DNA of 53,742 bases from contig JAKSVP010000004.1 of NCBI GenBank assembly GCA_024427265.1, positions 1 through 53,742 on the forward strand. Direction: 5' to 3'. Of this stretch, positions 44,869 through 53,742 are shown piece after piece. Positions within the stretch are counted from its first letter, which is position 1. The number at the start of each line of letters is the position of its first letter. The notes beneath the pieces were generated by a model. That model was not told the DNA's origin, did no database searches, and saw nothing but the letters and a program-made list of their open reading frames with translations. The position numbers and the translations under genes were made by a program. Origin of the DNA: Mycoplasmoidaceae bacterium. Its GTDB lineage: Bacteria > Bacillota_I > Bacilli_A > Mycoplasmatales > Mycoplasmoidaceae.

Positions 44869-46812
44869 TTATCTTGATTTGCAATCTAAGCAGTATCTAA
44901 TGTGGAAGTTGATACCAATATAGTTTATGTTAGTTTTAGCATAAGCATATGATACAACTCTCATAATGTCATCTGGTGTTGGATAACTATCAAATTCAAC
45001 ATAAGAGATATGTCCACCATTACATAGTTCATGGTATGGTGCTTCAATTTGAAGTTTTTCTGCCAAACTAATTGGATGATCTACTGGTACGTGGAAAGAG
45101 TTTGTGTAGTATCCTTTAGTTGTTACTCAAGGAATCTTACCAAATTCTTTTTCATCAAGTGGGAAGAATTTACCACTTAATCCTTCAGCTGGTGTTGCAT
45201 AACATGCAAAGTTTAGTTTATATTTCTTTTTAAACTCATCACAGTTTTCTCTGATACGTTTAACAATAGAATAACCTAATTCTTGTGCATCTTTGCTTTC
45301 ACCGTGATGTTTACCAATTAATAGTCTTAGTGTTTCAGCCAATCCAATGAAACCAATACCTCATGTACCATGTTTTAGTACTGGTTCAATTGAATCATCT
45401 TTCTTTAAGTCTTCTGATCCAACAATCAAACCTTCTCCACAAACAAATGGCATATCTTTCACTTTAAGTTTCTTTAAAGTATCATATCTGTGCATTAATT
45501 GAAGTCTTACTTCTTCACATAATTCATCTAATGATTTAAAGAATGTTTCAATGTTCTTATTAGCTTTCATAGCTAATCTAGGAAGGTTCATTGTACAAGG
45601 AGCAATGTTTCCACGTCCTTCTACACATGGTTTACCATTAATATCTGGTAATAGATATGTTCTACAACCCATTGTTGCAGGCAAAATACCTTTATCATAG
45701 TATTCTTTATTAAATGTAGCATCAATGTTCATGAAAGTAGGGTTCATTCTCTTACTTGCAACTCTGCACGCTAATTTAAATAAGTAGAAGTATGGATCAC
45801 CAGGATCTCTGTTAACGCCTTTCTTTACTCTAAAGATAATGTTAGGGAAGATTGGTTGTTCGCCACATCCTAGACCTTTTTCATATTCTTCTAGGAAACA
45901 TTGACAAACAAGTGCAGCATTTTCATTTTCAGGTAAACCAATGTTAATTGATGAGAATGGAACTTGGCTACCAGCACGAGAGTGAAGAGTGTTAAGGTTA
46001 TATACAACACCTTGCATAGCTTGACAAACTCTACGTTTTAAGATTTTGTCAATATATTCTTCATTCTTAGCATCTCCACCTGTTGCTTTGATATCAGCAA
46101 TTACTTTTCTACGTGTGCTTGGAACTGTGATAGCTATATCATTATCAAAGTTAGGGTGAGATTGTCCACCAAACATGTCGTTTTGGCTTGCTTGTAAAGC
46201 AATACATAGAATTGCTCCAGCAGTTTCAATAGTAGTTGGTGGGTTAATAGTACCATAGCCTGTGTTAAACCCCTTTTCTAGTAGTCTTCTAGTTGGTAAG
46301 TGTAAACAGTTAGTTGTTAGGTTGTAACTATCTAAGTCATGAATATAGTAGTCACCAACTTCATGGTGATTAGCCATATCTCTTGGCAAATGCTTTAGAA
46401 GCATGTGTCATTTATTAGATTCAGAAGCAATTCTTAATAGTTTAGCTGAGAAGTTGTTTCCTACGTTGGCATTATCACGGTCTGTTTCAATACCAATTTT
46501 GTAGATTGTATTCATTAATCTACTACTACGTTCACGTACTTTATTACGTTGAACACGGTAAGATTGATATTTTTTAGCTAGTTGAGTGTGACCATATTTT
46601 CTTAAGGTAGCAACCACTATATCTTGAATTTCTTCAACTTCTACGGCATCCCTACCTTCTTTTTCCACTTGGTTAACGACTTCATCTGATACTTTCTTAA
46701 GATCACCTTCGGCTAGAGCAATATTGCTTGCTACTGCAGCAGCAATAATTGCATCATGAATTTTTGAAGAGTTAAATTTTACTTCACGTCCATCTCTTTT
46801 AATTACTTTCAT
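44869..46812 (-). CDS. nrdD: Anaerobic ribonucleoside-triphosphate reductase, large part (lacks glycyl-radical end)
   Basis: 647 residues. The N-terminal ATP-cone (VIKRDGREVKFNSSKIHDAI) is present, then the ten-stranded barrel: HDLDSYNLTTNCLH, the thiyl-radical type loop PATMGCRTYLLP, RGNIAPCTMNLPRLA. The chain ends ...NIDIHF-like barrel strand then RYCLDCKSR and TAA, halfway through the four-Cys zinc site. The remaining CPVC knuckle and RxTGYL glycine are in the gene at 44142-44330. TGA-Trp at 46405, 45358, 45343 region and 45124. Start one base after pth. It reduces ribonucleotides without oxygen, usually with formate as reductant (family knowledge). Confidence 0.93.
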
Positions 46813-46813
46813 A

Positions 46814-47380
46814 CTATTTACTTCCTTGATTAACTTTACTAATTGCTATATTGATTGGTGCACATAAACTTAGTTTTACGAATTCGATTGCCTTAGCAAT
46901 AGGTTGTTTAAGTGCTTCTTGTTCCTGTTTGGTTAGCTTGCCAAGCACATAATCGATCACCGTGGCTTGTTTTGGCCGACCAATGCCAATTTTGAATCTG
47001 ATAAAATTTTCGGAACCTAGTTTATTGATAATGTCTTTAATTCCATTATGTCCGCCAGCCGATCCAGATGTTCTTATTCTGAATTTGCCTGGTTCTAGGT
47101 CAAGATCATCATGAATAACGATAATGTCTTCAGGTTGGATCTTATAAAACTTGGCAACTTGACCTACACAATTACCTGAAAGGTTCATTAATGTTGTTGG
47201 TTTAATAAACATAACTTTTTGATCATTGATAGTAGCGACCACATAATCTCCATCAAAACTATTGCCCTCTATATTAAGACCCAAGTCTTTCAAGATTGCA
47301 TCTAAGGCTATAAAACCTACATTATGACGGGAGTTTGAATATGGCTTGCCCACGTTACCAAGCCCTACCACGAGTTTCAT
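46814..47380 (-). CDS. pth: Peptidyl-tRNA hydrolase
   Basis: 188 residues. It frees tRNA from dropped-off peptidyl-tRNA. MKLVVGLGNVGKPYSNSRHNVGF carries the catalytic His; VIHDDLD and GSAGGHNGIK are also clear. I chose ATG 47380 because the earlier ATG at 47392 overlaps the TATAAT at 47396-47391. The leader would then be about four bases. nrdD follows after one base. Confidence 0.95.
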   Translation of the reverse strand: MKLVVGLGNVGKPYSNSRHNVGFIALDAILKDLGLNIEGNSFDGDYVVATINDQKVMFIKPTTLMNLSGNCVGQVAKFYKIQPEDIIVIHDDLDLEPGKFRIRTSGSAGGHNGIKDIINKLGSENFIRFKIGIGRPKQATVIDYVLGKLTKQEQEALKQPIAKAIEFVKLSLCAPINIAISKVNQGSK

Positions 47381-47390
47381 TTGTAAAATC

Positions 47391-47396
47391 ATTATA
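47391..47396 (-). promoter_or_regulatory. -10 box of the pth-nrd operon
   Basis: Minus-strand TATAAT, ten bases before the chosen pth ATG; near-leaderless. Confidence 0.5.
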
Positions 47397-47480
47397 TATA
47401 AATATAAAAAAATAAAAAATAAATATAATTTATTTTCTTAATTTTTATATTTGTTTGCTAATTTTATCATAATATTAATA

Positions 47481-47503
47481 AAAAAATGCCGGGTTGGCAT
47501 TTC
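47481..47503 (-). terminator. Terminator of the 47504 lipoprotein gene
   Basis: ATGCC and GGCAT stem (minus-strand sense) immediately after the stop, followed on the minus strand by a T run. Confidence 0.7.
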
Positions 47504-48235
47504 TTATAAGTTAAAGTCTGTTAAACTATTAATTCCGACTATCTCTATAAATCACCCACATACGTACAATAAATCTACATTATCATCATAATTATCTTTG
47601 TTTATGTTGACTGTAGTTTGTTCGCCATTCCGTGTAATTTGACCTGCGATTTGTATGTTTTTAAATAATTCTGCATCCATTTCACTCCAATTAAACATTA
47701 AAGATCATTCGTATTTGGTGTTATACACCATTTTTAACGGACAATCAACAAAATTTAAATCACAAGTTTCTGAGGACGTTTGACCGTCGCTATCTGGATA
47801 AATTATTGTACGTTCCTCAATCACATGTAAAGAAAATAATGCTGCTGCGGTTTCATCAGTAGATGATGGTTTAATGTCGCTATAAGAAACAAATATATTT
47901 AAATGTGGAACACTTATTCCATCAGCCAAACAACCATCTTTTCAATTTTGTCAGCCAAACAAAAAATCATCTTCAAATCTATATTTGTCTACATTTGTGG
48001 TATATTCTGTTAAGCACTCCACAGTAGTATAGGAGTCCTGTGTGGGATTCCAGGGGTTATATTTAGCTTGATAGTTTGTTTCATCAAAATTGAACTCTGA
48101 GCCTTCTTCTGGTGGTGTTGGCGGTACCGGTCCGGGCCCTGGGCCTGGATCAATTCTGGTTGTACATGCAGCCATAGGTATAGTAGCACCTACACAAGCA
48201 ATAGTTAATAAGGGTAATAATTTATGTGATTTCAT
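47504..48235 (-). CDS. Lipoprotein of unknown function with proline-glycine hinge
   Basis: 243 residues. Signal MKSHKLLPLLTIACVGATIPMAAC with lipobox Cys24, then a flexible DPGPGPGPVPPTPPEEG hinge and a beta-rich body with several cysteines. TGA-Trp codons at 47948 and 47702. Good AAGGAG seven bases before the ATG. The promoter contains a (TA)7 tract. No family recognised; surface anchoring is inferred. Confidence 0.8.
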
Positions 48236-48256
48236 GTTATTCTCCTTTTCACAAAA

Positions 48257-48273
48257 ATTATATATATATATAT
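48257..48273 (-). promoter_or_regulatory. Lipoprotein promoter with (TA)7 tract
   Basis: Minus-strand TATAAT at 48262-48257 directly follows a TA repeat at 48259-48272. No convincing -35 box is found 17 bases upstream (AACTCT), so the present repeat number may place it badly. Confidence 0.5.
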
Positions 48274-48300
48274 CGTGATAGAGTTAGAAATTAGTTAAGA

Positions 48301-48329
48301 AAAAATACCGGATTTTTGACCGGTATTTT
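48301..48329 (-). terminator. Terminator of rplK-rplA
   Basis: AAAATACCGG and CCGGTATTTT flank an eight-base loop, downstream of the rplA stop. Confidence 0.85.
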
Positions 48330-48344
48330 CTAGTAACTAGTTAA

Positions 48345-49022
48345 TTATTTCACAATTTTAATGCTAGGTCCCATTGTTGAAGAGACAGCTATATTTTGAA
48401 TATAGTCACCCTTAACTGTAGCAGGACGTTTTGACTTAATAAAGTCTAATAGAGCATTAATGTTTTCAACGACATCTTCTGTTTTAGCAGAAACCTTACC
48501 AATTTTCATATGGATGTTTCCATAAGTATCAGTACGGTAGTTATATTTTCCTTTTTGGAATTCTTTAACTGCTGCTAATACGTTTGGAGTAACTGTTCCT
48601 AATTTAGGGTTAGGCATTAATCCTTTAGGACCTAATACTTTACCTAATTTAGATAGTGGAACCATGAACTTAGGACTTGTAATAATTAAGTCAAAGTCCA
48701 TTCATCCACCCTTAATTTCATTAATTAAGTCAGTTGTACCAACTTTTATTCCCATTTCTTTAGCTTGAGCATCAGAGATTGTATCTGTAATAGCTACAAT
48801 TCTGATCTTCTTACCATAATAGTGTGGTAATGCGATTGTTCCTCTAAGTTGTTGTTCTGCTTTTGTTGTATCAAGATTTAACTTGATTGCAATATCAATA
48901 GCACCATCAAACTTAGTAGTAGATGTTTTCTTTGCTAATTCAACTGCATCTTTTACTGAATAGAATTTAGTTCTATCTACTAACTTAGCGTTAGCAGTGT
49001 ATTTTTTACCATGGAAAGCCAT
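48345..49022 (-). CDS. rplA: 50S ribosomal protein L1
   Basis: 225 residues. [17 protein letters not shown] start, TTKFDGAIDIAIKLNLD, and the KVLGPKGLMPNPKLGTVT loop are diagnostic. One TGA-Trp at 48702. L1 in many bacteria also represses its own operon by binding the leader. ATG overlaps the rplK stop (TAATG). Confidence 0.97.
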
Positions 49023-49483
49023 TATTTCTTACCTTCTTTAGCAGTTTTATTAGGTGAAAGATCAACACCTTTAATCTTAATGCCCATTTGTTTTGCAGTA
49101 CCTGCAACACATCTTAAAGCCGCTTCTTCATCATAAACAGCTAAATCAGGCATTTTGTATTTTGCAATTTTCATTGCTTCTTCTTTAGAAATGGTTGCAA
49201 CATTGTCTGTAAGTTGGTTATGACCAGCTTTTTCAACTTTTGCCGCTTTCTTTAATAAAACAGATACTGGTGTAGTTTTAATAATAAATTTGAATGATTT
49301 ATCACTGTAAGCAGTAATTTGTACTGGTACAACTTCACCCATTCTGTCTTTAGTCTTATCGTTGAATTGTCTAGTAAATTCAGCCATGTTAATACCGTAG
49401 GAAGCTAATGTAGTTCCTGGTTTAGCTTGACCTCCAATTAAGTGGACAATTGCTACTCTAGTTATAGTTTTTTCCTTAGCCAC
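49022..49483 (-). CDS. rplK: 50S ribosomal protein L11
   Basis: 153 residues, about ten longer than most. [20 protein letters not shown] and the C-terminal [21 protein letters not shown] helix are typical. The start is GTG at 49483, seven bases after AGGAGGT (49497-49491); a TTG at 49492 would lie inside that site. Confidence 0.96.
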   Translation of the reverse strand: MAKEKTITRVAIVHLIGGQAKPGTTLASYGINMAEFTRQFNDKTKDRMGEVVPVQITAYSDKSFKFIIKTTPVSVLLKKAAKVEKAGHNQLTDNVATISKEEAMKIAKYKMPDLAVYDEEAALRCVAGTAKQMGIKIKGVDLSPNKTAKEGKK

Positions 49484-49490
49484 AAGCAAC

Positions 49491-49575
49491 ACCTCCTATA
49501 AGTTGTTCTCTACGTGGTACGATCTAAAAGATTAAATCTCTCCCACATGCTAATTTTGCATAAAAGAATTTATGC
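49491..49575 (-). promoter_or_regulatory. rplK-rplA mRNA leader, probable ribosomal-protein control site
   Basis: On the minus strand GTGGGAGAG...TACCACG lies just before the Shine-Dalgarno; GTGG and CCAC can pair around an internal ATTTAATC/GATCTAAA-like region. A further stem GCATAAA/TTTATGC (49558-49575) lies upstream. Position and shape fit an autoregulatory leader bound by L1 (inference). Confidence 0.4.
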
Positions 49576-49643
49576 TATTTAATTGTATAGGAAAATATTT
49601 AAAAATATCAATTATTTATATTAACTATGTATGCCAATTAACA

Positions 49644-49649
49644 TATAAT
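49644..49649 (+). promoter_or_regulatory. -10 box of the BspA-like lipoprotein gene
   Basis: TATAAT nine bases before ATG 49659; the leader would be two or three bases. No Shine-Dalgarno. Confidence 0.5.
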
Positions 49650-49658
49650 GGTATCACT

Positions 49659-51656
49659 ATGGGAATAAAAACAAAAATAATCAATGTTTTGGGAGGCATA
49701 GCAGTTGCTGGTTTTTGCCTACCAACTACATTCCTTACAAGTTGTGCTCAGTCGCAACATAATTTTGTTTTTGTATCTAAATCTCGAGATATTATTGAAT
49801 CAGCCAATCAAGAAGTCTTAATCAAATTAAAATATACTGGAAAACACAAAATTGATCGTGTTAAATCAATTCGTTTTGCAAATACATTGTCAGAAACATT
49901 TGTGTTTACCTCAACAATGGAAAACATCCCCTTAGATTCAAATAACGAACTTACATTTTCTATCCGTTTAAAAAATGAAGTCAAAGAAATTCAAAATATA
50001 AAAGTGGGATTTATATTACTTTATAGACAAGGGCTAAAACAAACTTTTGATACCGTTGATAATATTGACATCCAATGTGATGCACATGATATCACATTAA
50101 TTAACTCTGATCCTCCAACACAAACATTAGATAAATATGCAACATACACATTTAATATTTCCGGAATTGCATATCCAACTCAAATAGATGAAGTGGCACT
50201 ATCGGGGCCAAACGCTGATAAATTAGAATTATGAGAACATTCTAACATACCGGTAGATGACAATCACAATTTCTCTCTTTTGATAAGAACAAAGAATATT
50301 ACTGCACCATCAATAGGTAATTTAGATTTTCAACTGCAAACCACTTTTAAGCTTTCTGATTTAACTATTACCAAAGAAAGTAAAAATTGTTCATTATCAT
50401 ATTTTTATCCAAATATCAAATTTATTAGTCAAACATCATCATATTTAATTAAACAAGATCAATTAGTTGATTTTGTTTTCGAAGCTGAAATTCCATCACC
50501 AGAAGTAGTTACTAAAATTGATAAAGTAAATGTAACTTTCCAAGATAGATTAAGTTCTGGCAACCTTACGTTATTACATAATACTGACATACCAATAGGC
50601 ACTAACAACGAAATTGTCTTAACACTTAAATATGACGAAATAGAACAAAGGGGAATAATTGATAATACAACTTTCAATTTTGCGTTTAGTTTTACCACAA
50701 CAAGTGGAATAAAAATAGTTAATGTTTTATCTGCACCGTGTAATTTAACAGCATACGCTGAAGTGCCATATACTGGCACAAAAGTTCAAATTACACCACT
50801 TCAAAATTGTGATGTATCACTTTCCAATTCCAGTATAGAGTTTCAAGAAGGCGACTACAACATTCAGTATAGTATTGCCGGTGGAGACCCCCAAACATAT
50901 ACGACTCCAGAACCATATACAGAAGGTGCACGCATTTCATTAAAAAGAAATGAAACTATTGAGTTTTTTAATGACACAGGTAAATGATCAAACTCAAGCG
51001 GATATCTTAATTTTAGATTTTCCGCGCCTGTAATTATTCAAGGAGACGTAACAGCATTGCTAGATGGTGTTGGTGGAGGAACAACAACAGAACTGACAAG
51101 CAGCAATGTTTTTGACCATTTATTTTATGGTGCCAACGTTCTTAAGGTTAGTAGTGGTTTTTTACCCCCTACTAAACTAAGCCGTAATGCATATTCTGAA
51201 ATGTTTGCCACATCTGAACTTTTAGTTGCACCAGAATTACCTGCCACTGACGTTCAGGCATGGTGTTATCAAGAAATGTTTTCAAATTGCAAAAGTTTGC
51301 AAATTCCACCAAGTATATTACCAGCTACACTACTTCCTGGATATGTGTACGATAAAATGTTTAAAGATTGCCAATCTCTGCAATACACACCTATTATTAA
51401 AGCAAAAAACATTGTTGCTCAGTCAATCAAACCTTCCTATGCACTCCGCCAATGTTTTACTGGTTGTCAATCATTAAAGGAAATATATATTCCTTATTGG
51501 GAAGTTCCTTGATATGATGAAGAATATCTTATTTTTGATGAATGAGTTAAAGATGTATACGCCCAAGGAGTGTTTTACTATAATGGAGACATTACAGAAG
51601 AACGAGGTATTGGTGCCATTCCCGAAAATTGAGAAATAAGAGAATGACACGACTAA
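49659..51656 (+). CDS. BspA-like lipoprotein with tandem beta-domains
   Basis: 665 residues. Signal MGIKTKIINVLGGIAVAGF then LPTTFLTSC, lipobox Cys29. Three tandem domains of about 105 residues follow, each with a PxxID/KIDxV step and a DIPxxxNNE or PLDSNNE step before paired strands. Next comes a linker (LNFRFSAPVIIQGDVTALL) and about five MFxxC leucine-rich repeats (MFSNC, MFKDC, CFTGC), ending in IPENWEI. The linker and repeats match the protein at 1-2072, so both belong to one surface family with different N-terminal domains. TGA-Trp at 50232, 50985 and 51510. Adhesion role is inferred. Confidence 0.85.
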
Positions 51657-51662
51657 TTACAA

Positions 51663-51684
51663 TAAGGTTAATTAGACCTTAGTT
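51663..51684. terminator. Short stem-loop between convergent lipoprotein genes
   Basis: AAGGT and ACCTT flank TAATTAG and overlap the minus-strand stop codon. The T runs are weak, so termination may be inefficient. Confidence 0.45.
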
Positions 51685-52859
51685 GTATATATTCATGTAC
51701 CGAAATTGTCTTCATAAGGTGTTAGAAAATCTTTTCATTTTTGTTGGTCATCTATATTAGATATGTAAACATACCTAGGATTTTCTGGCGTTGATTCTGG
51801 TAATGAGTAAAAAAGAAAATAATTCACTCAATCAGATGGTAAGGTGCTACCAAACACATTAACATCTATTGATTGCATATTTGCACAACTATTAGAGAAT
51901 GCATTATGTTTCAAAGCACAACAAGAATGGAAAACCAATGATGTTAAGCCTTCCCCACATCCTGAAAAAGCGGCATCATAGACTCTTTGTAGGTTTGGTC
52001 CAAACGTTAACACACCTTCAAATTTTCCGCATTCCATAAATGCTTGTTGTCCAATTTCAAATAATATGTCAGGGAATATTATATTTTTATAGCCAACATG
52101 ACTACTTGCATAAAAAGCCTGGTTGCCGATCCTACTTAACTTTGATATATCGTGATGATGTCCAAAACCATCATCCAAGTACGCATATTGAATACTTTCT
52201 GGAATATTTGTGTGGGGAACACCAGATATTTCTTCAGTAAAAGCGCCGTCTGATATTTCAGTTACATCATCAGGGATAATTAAAACATTACATTTTAAAA
52301 GTTGTTGCTTTACTCATGATTCTTCATTTCAACCAACAAGAATCTTGTCCCCCTCATCATTTGTTTCATAAGCAAACATATCGTGTGTTGTTGGTGTAGC
52401 ATTTTCAAAATAAAGATCATTTATTGTAGTTTTAAAGACAATGTTGTCTAATCTTGTTATCGTGCAAATAATAGAAAAATGAACTTCAAATATTTCATCT
52501 TTTTCGTCATCAGATAATAAAATAAAAGGTATTGCTACATTTTTTTGACCTTTATGTAGTTCAATATTTTGGCTTTTAGGATCAGCATTGATAAATGCTC
52601 CTTGTTTGCCATCTTTATCTTGATTATCCACTAAAACATTTAAAATGTCGCCTTCTAATATATTAGACAATTGTAATGTAAAAAAAGCAGTTGGTGATAG
52701 ACCAGAAATAGTATTATTTGAGCATTGCACACATTTTCGATCATCAATAGATATATCAATATTTTCGTCATTTGATGTTGTACAAGCCACTAGATTTGGT
52801 AATAACCCCACTATTAATAATGGAGTCATAAAACATTTAACTTTATTACTAAACCTCAT
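51672..52859 (-). CDS. Leucine-rich repeat (LRR_5/BspA-type) lipoprotein
   Basis: 395 residues. Signal MRFSNKVKCFMTPLLIVGL then LPNLVAC, lipobox Cys26. A beta-rich N-terminal domain with NILEGDILNV is followed from about residue 195 by classical LRR_5 repeats (LSRIGNQAFY, LFEIGQQAFMECG, LQRVYDAAFSGCG, CCALKHNAFSNS). These differ from the MFxxC repeats of the convergent neighbour. Start 52859 chosen over 52883 because the -10 TATAAT lies between the two and leaves exactly six bases. TGA-Trp at 52326 and 51825. Confidence 0.85.
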
Positions 52860-52865
52860 AAAAAT

Positions 52866-52871
52866 ATTATA
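52866..52871 (-). promoter_or_regulatory. -10 box, predicted leaderless lipoprotein mRNA
   Basis: Minus-strand TATAAT, six bases, then ATG at 52859; no Shine-Dalgarno. Confidence 0.6.
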
Positions 52872-52940
52872 TATAAAATACACAATAAATAGGTCTTTAA
52901 TCCCATCGTTTCGTAACGTTATATTGTCCGCAAAAATAAA

Positions 52941-52967
52941 AAATGTTGTTACAAAATAACAACATTT
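52941..52967 (-). terminator. Terminator of the gene at 52991
   Basis: AAATGTTGTTA and TAACAACATTT (11 pairs, loop CAAAA); on the minus strand it is followed by TTTATTTTTG. Confidence 0.8.
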
Positions 52968-52990
52968 AATATTCCACTTTATAAAATGAT

Positions 52991-53742
52991 TTATATTTTA
53001 ACTTTAGTAGTGAAGTAAATAGCTCATTTTTGAACGTTTCCTAGTGAAGTCTCGGTTTTCATTATTGTCGTTATACCGTCTCTAATCGCAAAAAGTAATG
53101 GGTAATTACCTTCTCTGTTAGCCGTAATGTAGAGATAAGCATAATCTAAAAGATTCACAGAGTCGTGATCAAATTTTTTCATTCCATCAATAACTGATGT
53201 GATAGCTTTTGATAAATCTCTTTCAATTTCCTCAGTTGTTGCAGTCTCAATTGATGATATTTCGAAAAACTTACGATAGCTCTCCATCTCAGCCATGTGT
53301 TCTCATATACTAGCTAATTTATTCTTATCTCCTAGAGCTATTCTTTCGGCTCAAGGCAACTTAGCATATTCTGGACGAGCTGGAACACATTGAAATTCTG
53401 TCTTAATAGCATCTAAGAATTCTTGTACACTATCATATCTACCAGGTACTGTTACTCCATCTTTAAAAGTTGTAGTAATGAATGGTGTATATGATTTACC
53501 ATCTTCAGAACCTGTAATCATAGTATTAATTATTTGCTTAACTTTTTGTTCGCTTTCTTTTAAAGTTTCGTCTGTAAATTGAATAACACGTTTTGAATTT
53601 CAAGCGTTTTTTATAGCATTTGTAATAGAAGATCATGTTTGCTTTATTCAATCTTTTGCACTGCTATACAATGATTTAAACACTGCCACAATTCTTTGGT
53701 ATAAGTTCTTAGATTTTTCAGCTTGTTGAATAGCGTCTGTTT
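52991..53742 (-). CDS. Unknown protein, C-terminal part (start outside window)
   Basis: About 250 residues are visible, open at the right edge, ending TAA 52993-52991. The sequence is mostly predicted helix, with stretches such as SKNLYQRIVAVFKSLYSSAKDW and EEIERDLSKAITSVIDGMKKF. It has a central PARPEYAKLPWAERIALGDKNK segment and no membrane helix in this part. TGA-Trp codons at 53286 and others. I do not recognise it; the real protein may be much longer. Confidence 0.7.

Noticed and set aside
52860..52883. ATG at 52883 as start of the LRR lipoprotein
   Set aside because: It lies upstream of the -10 box and adds eight residues before an otherwise complete signal peptide; 52859 fits better.

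Overview
The window reads as a mollicute chromosome segment. It is very AT-rich, every gene stops at TAA or TAG, and almost every gene carries in-frame TGA codons at positions where the family has tryptophan (genetic code 4). It contains a dnaA-dnaN-rpmH-rnpA-yidC origin neighbourhood. Many lipoproteins have Mycoplasma-type MKK...C signal peptides. The exact genus cannot be fixed from sequence alone. The combination of a pyrimidine operon, an arginine deiminase pathway, a class III (oxygen-sensitive) ribonucleotide reductase and BspA-like surface proteins suggests a host-associated, probably anaerobic (gut-type) member of the Mycoplasmatales, perhaps near the M. penetrans side (inference).

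Layout. 1-2600: 3' end of a large BspA-like/InlB-repeat surface protein and a decayed copy of its tail. 2734-3129: tmRNA. 3325-8626: S4-domain protein, gyrB, gyrA and a small anchored surface protein. 8814-14105: a tight operon pyrC-pyrK-pyrD-pyrF-pyrE-pyrB, with PyrB carrying a C-terminal PyrI-like zinc module. 14115-16569: lipoprotein genes laid over a tandem-duplication scar made of pyrB and GuaC-like gene ends. 16595-20175: GuaB/GuaC-family enzyme, acyltransferase and CofE-like ligase. 20185-22227: a lipoprotein of polysaccharide lyase family 8. 22267-25510: arcA-arcB-arcC. 25581-30523: a membrane protein-secA-uvrB operon. 30640-31242: a sigma-factor-like gene with a hairpin over its Shine-Dalgarno. 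31243-33822: dnaN and dnaA with DnaA-box-like sites between them (oriC candidate). 33896-42959: the right arm, rpmH-rnpA-yidC-rsmA-ispE-gltX, rpoE, fba-ychF-tdk-membrane protein. 42986-44116: two small surface proteins. 44142-47380: pth-nrdD-nrdG plus a separate 62-residue glycyl-radical domain gene. 47504-53742: a lipoprotein, rplK-rplA, two convergent BspA-like lipoproteins and the end of a large unknown protein.

How the genes fit together. The arc genes turn arginine into ornithine, ammonia, CO2 and ATP by way of carbamoyl phosphate. The pyr operon starts from carbamoyl phosphate but no carA/carB is present here, so arginine catabolism (or carbamate kinase run backwards) may feed UMP synthesis. 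NrdD/NrdG, thymidine kinase and the GuaB/GuaC enzyme complete a nucleotide theme. The surface is built from BspA-like leucine-rich lipoproteins, a predicted glycosaminoglycan lyase and a set of small beta-rich proteins. Several of these sit behind TATAAT boxes placed exactly 6-7 bases before the ATG, which predicts leaderless mRNAs; two other lipoprotein promoters contain (TA)7 tracts. The most striking item is the class III ribonucleotide reductase: its catalytic chain is cut in the middle of the zinc site, and the glycyl-radical half is encoded as its own gene after nrdG.
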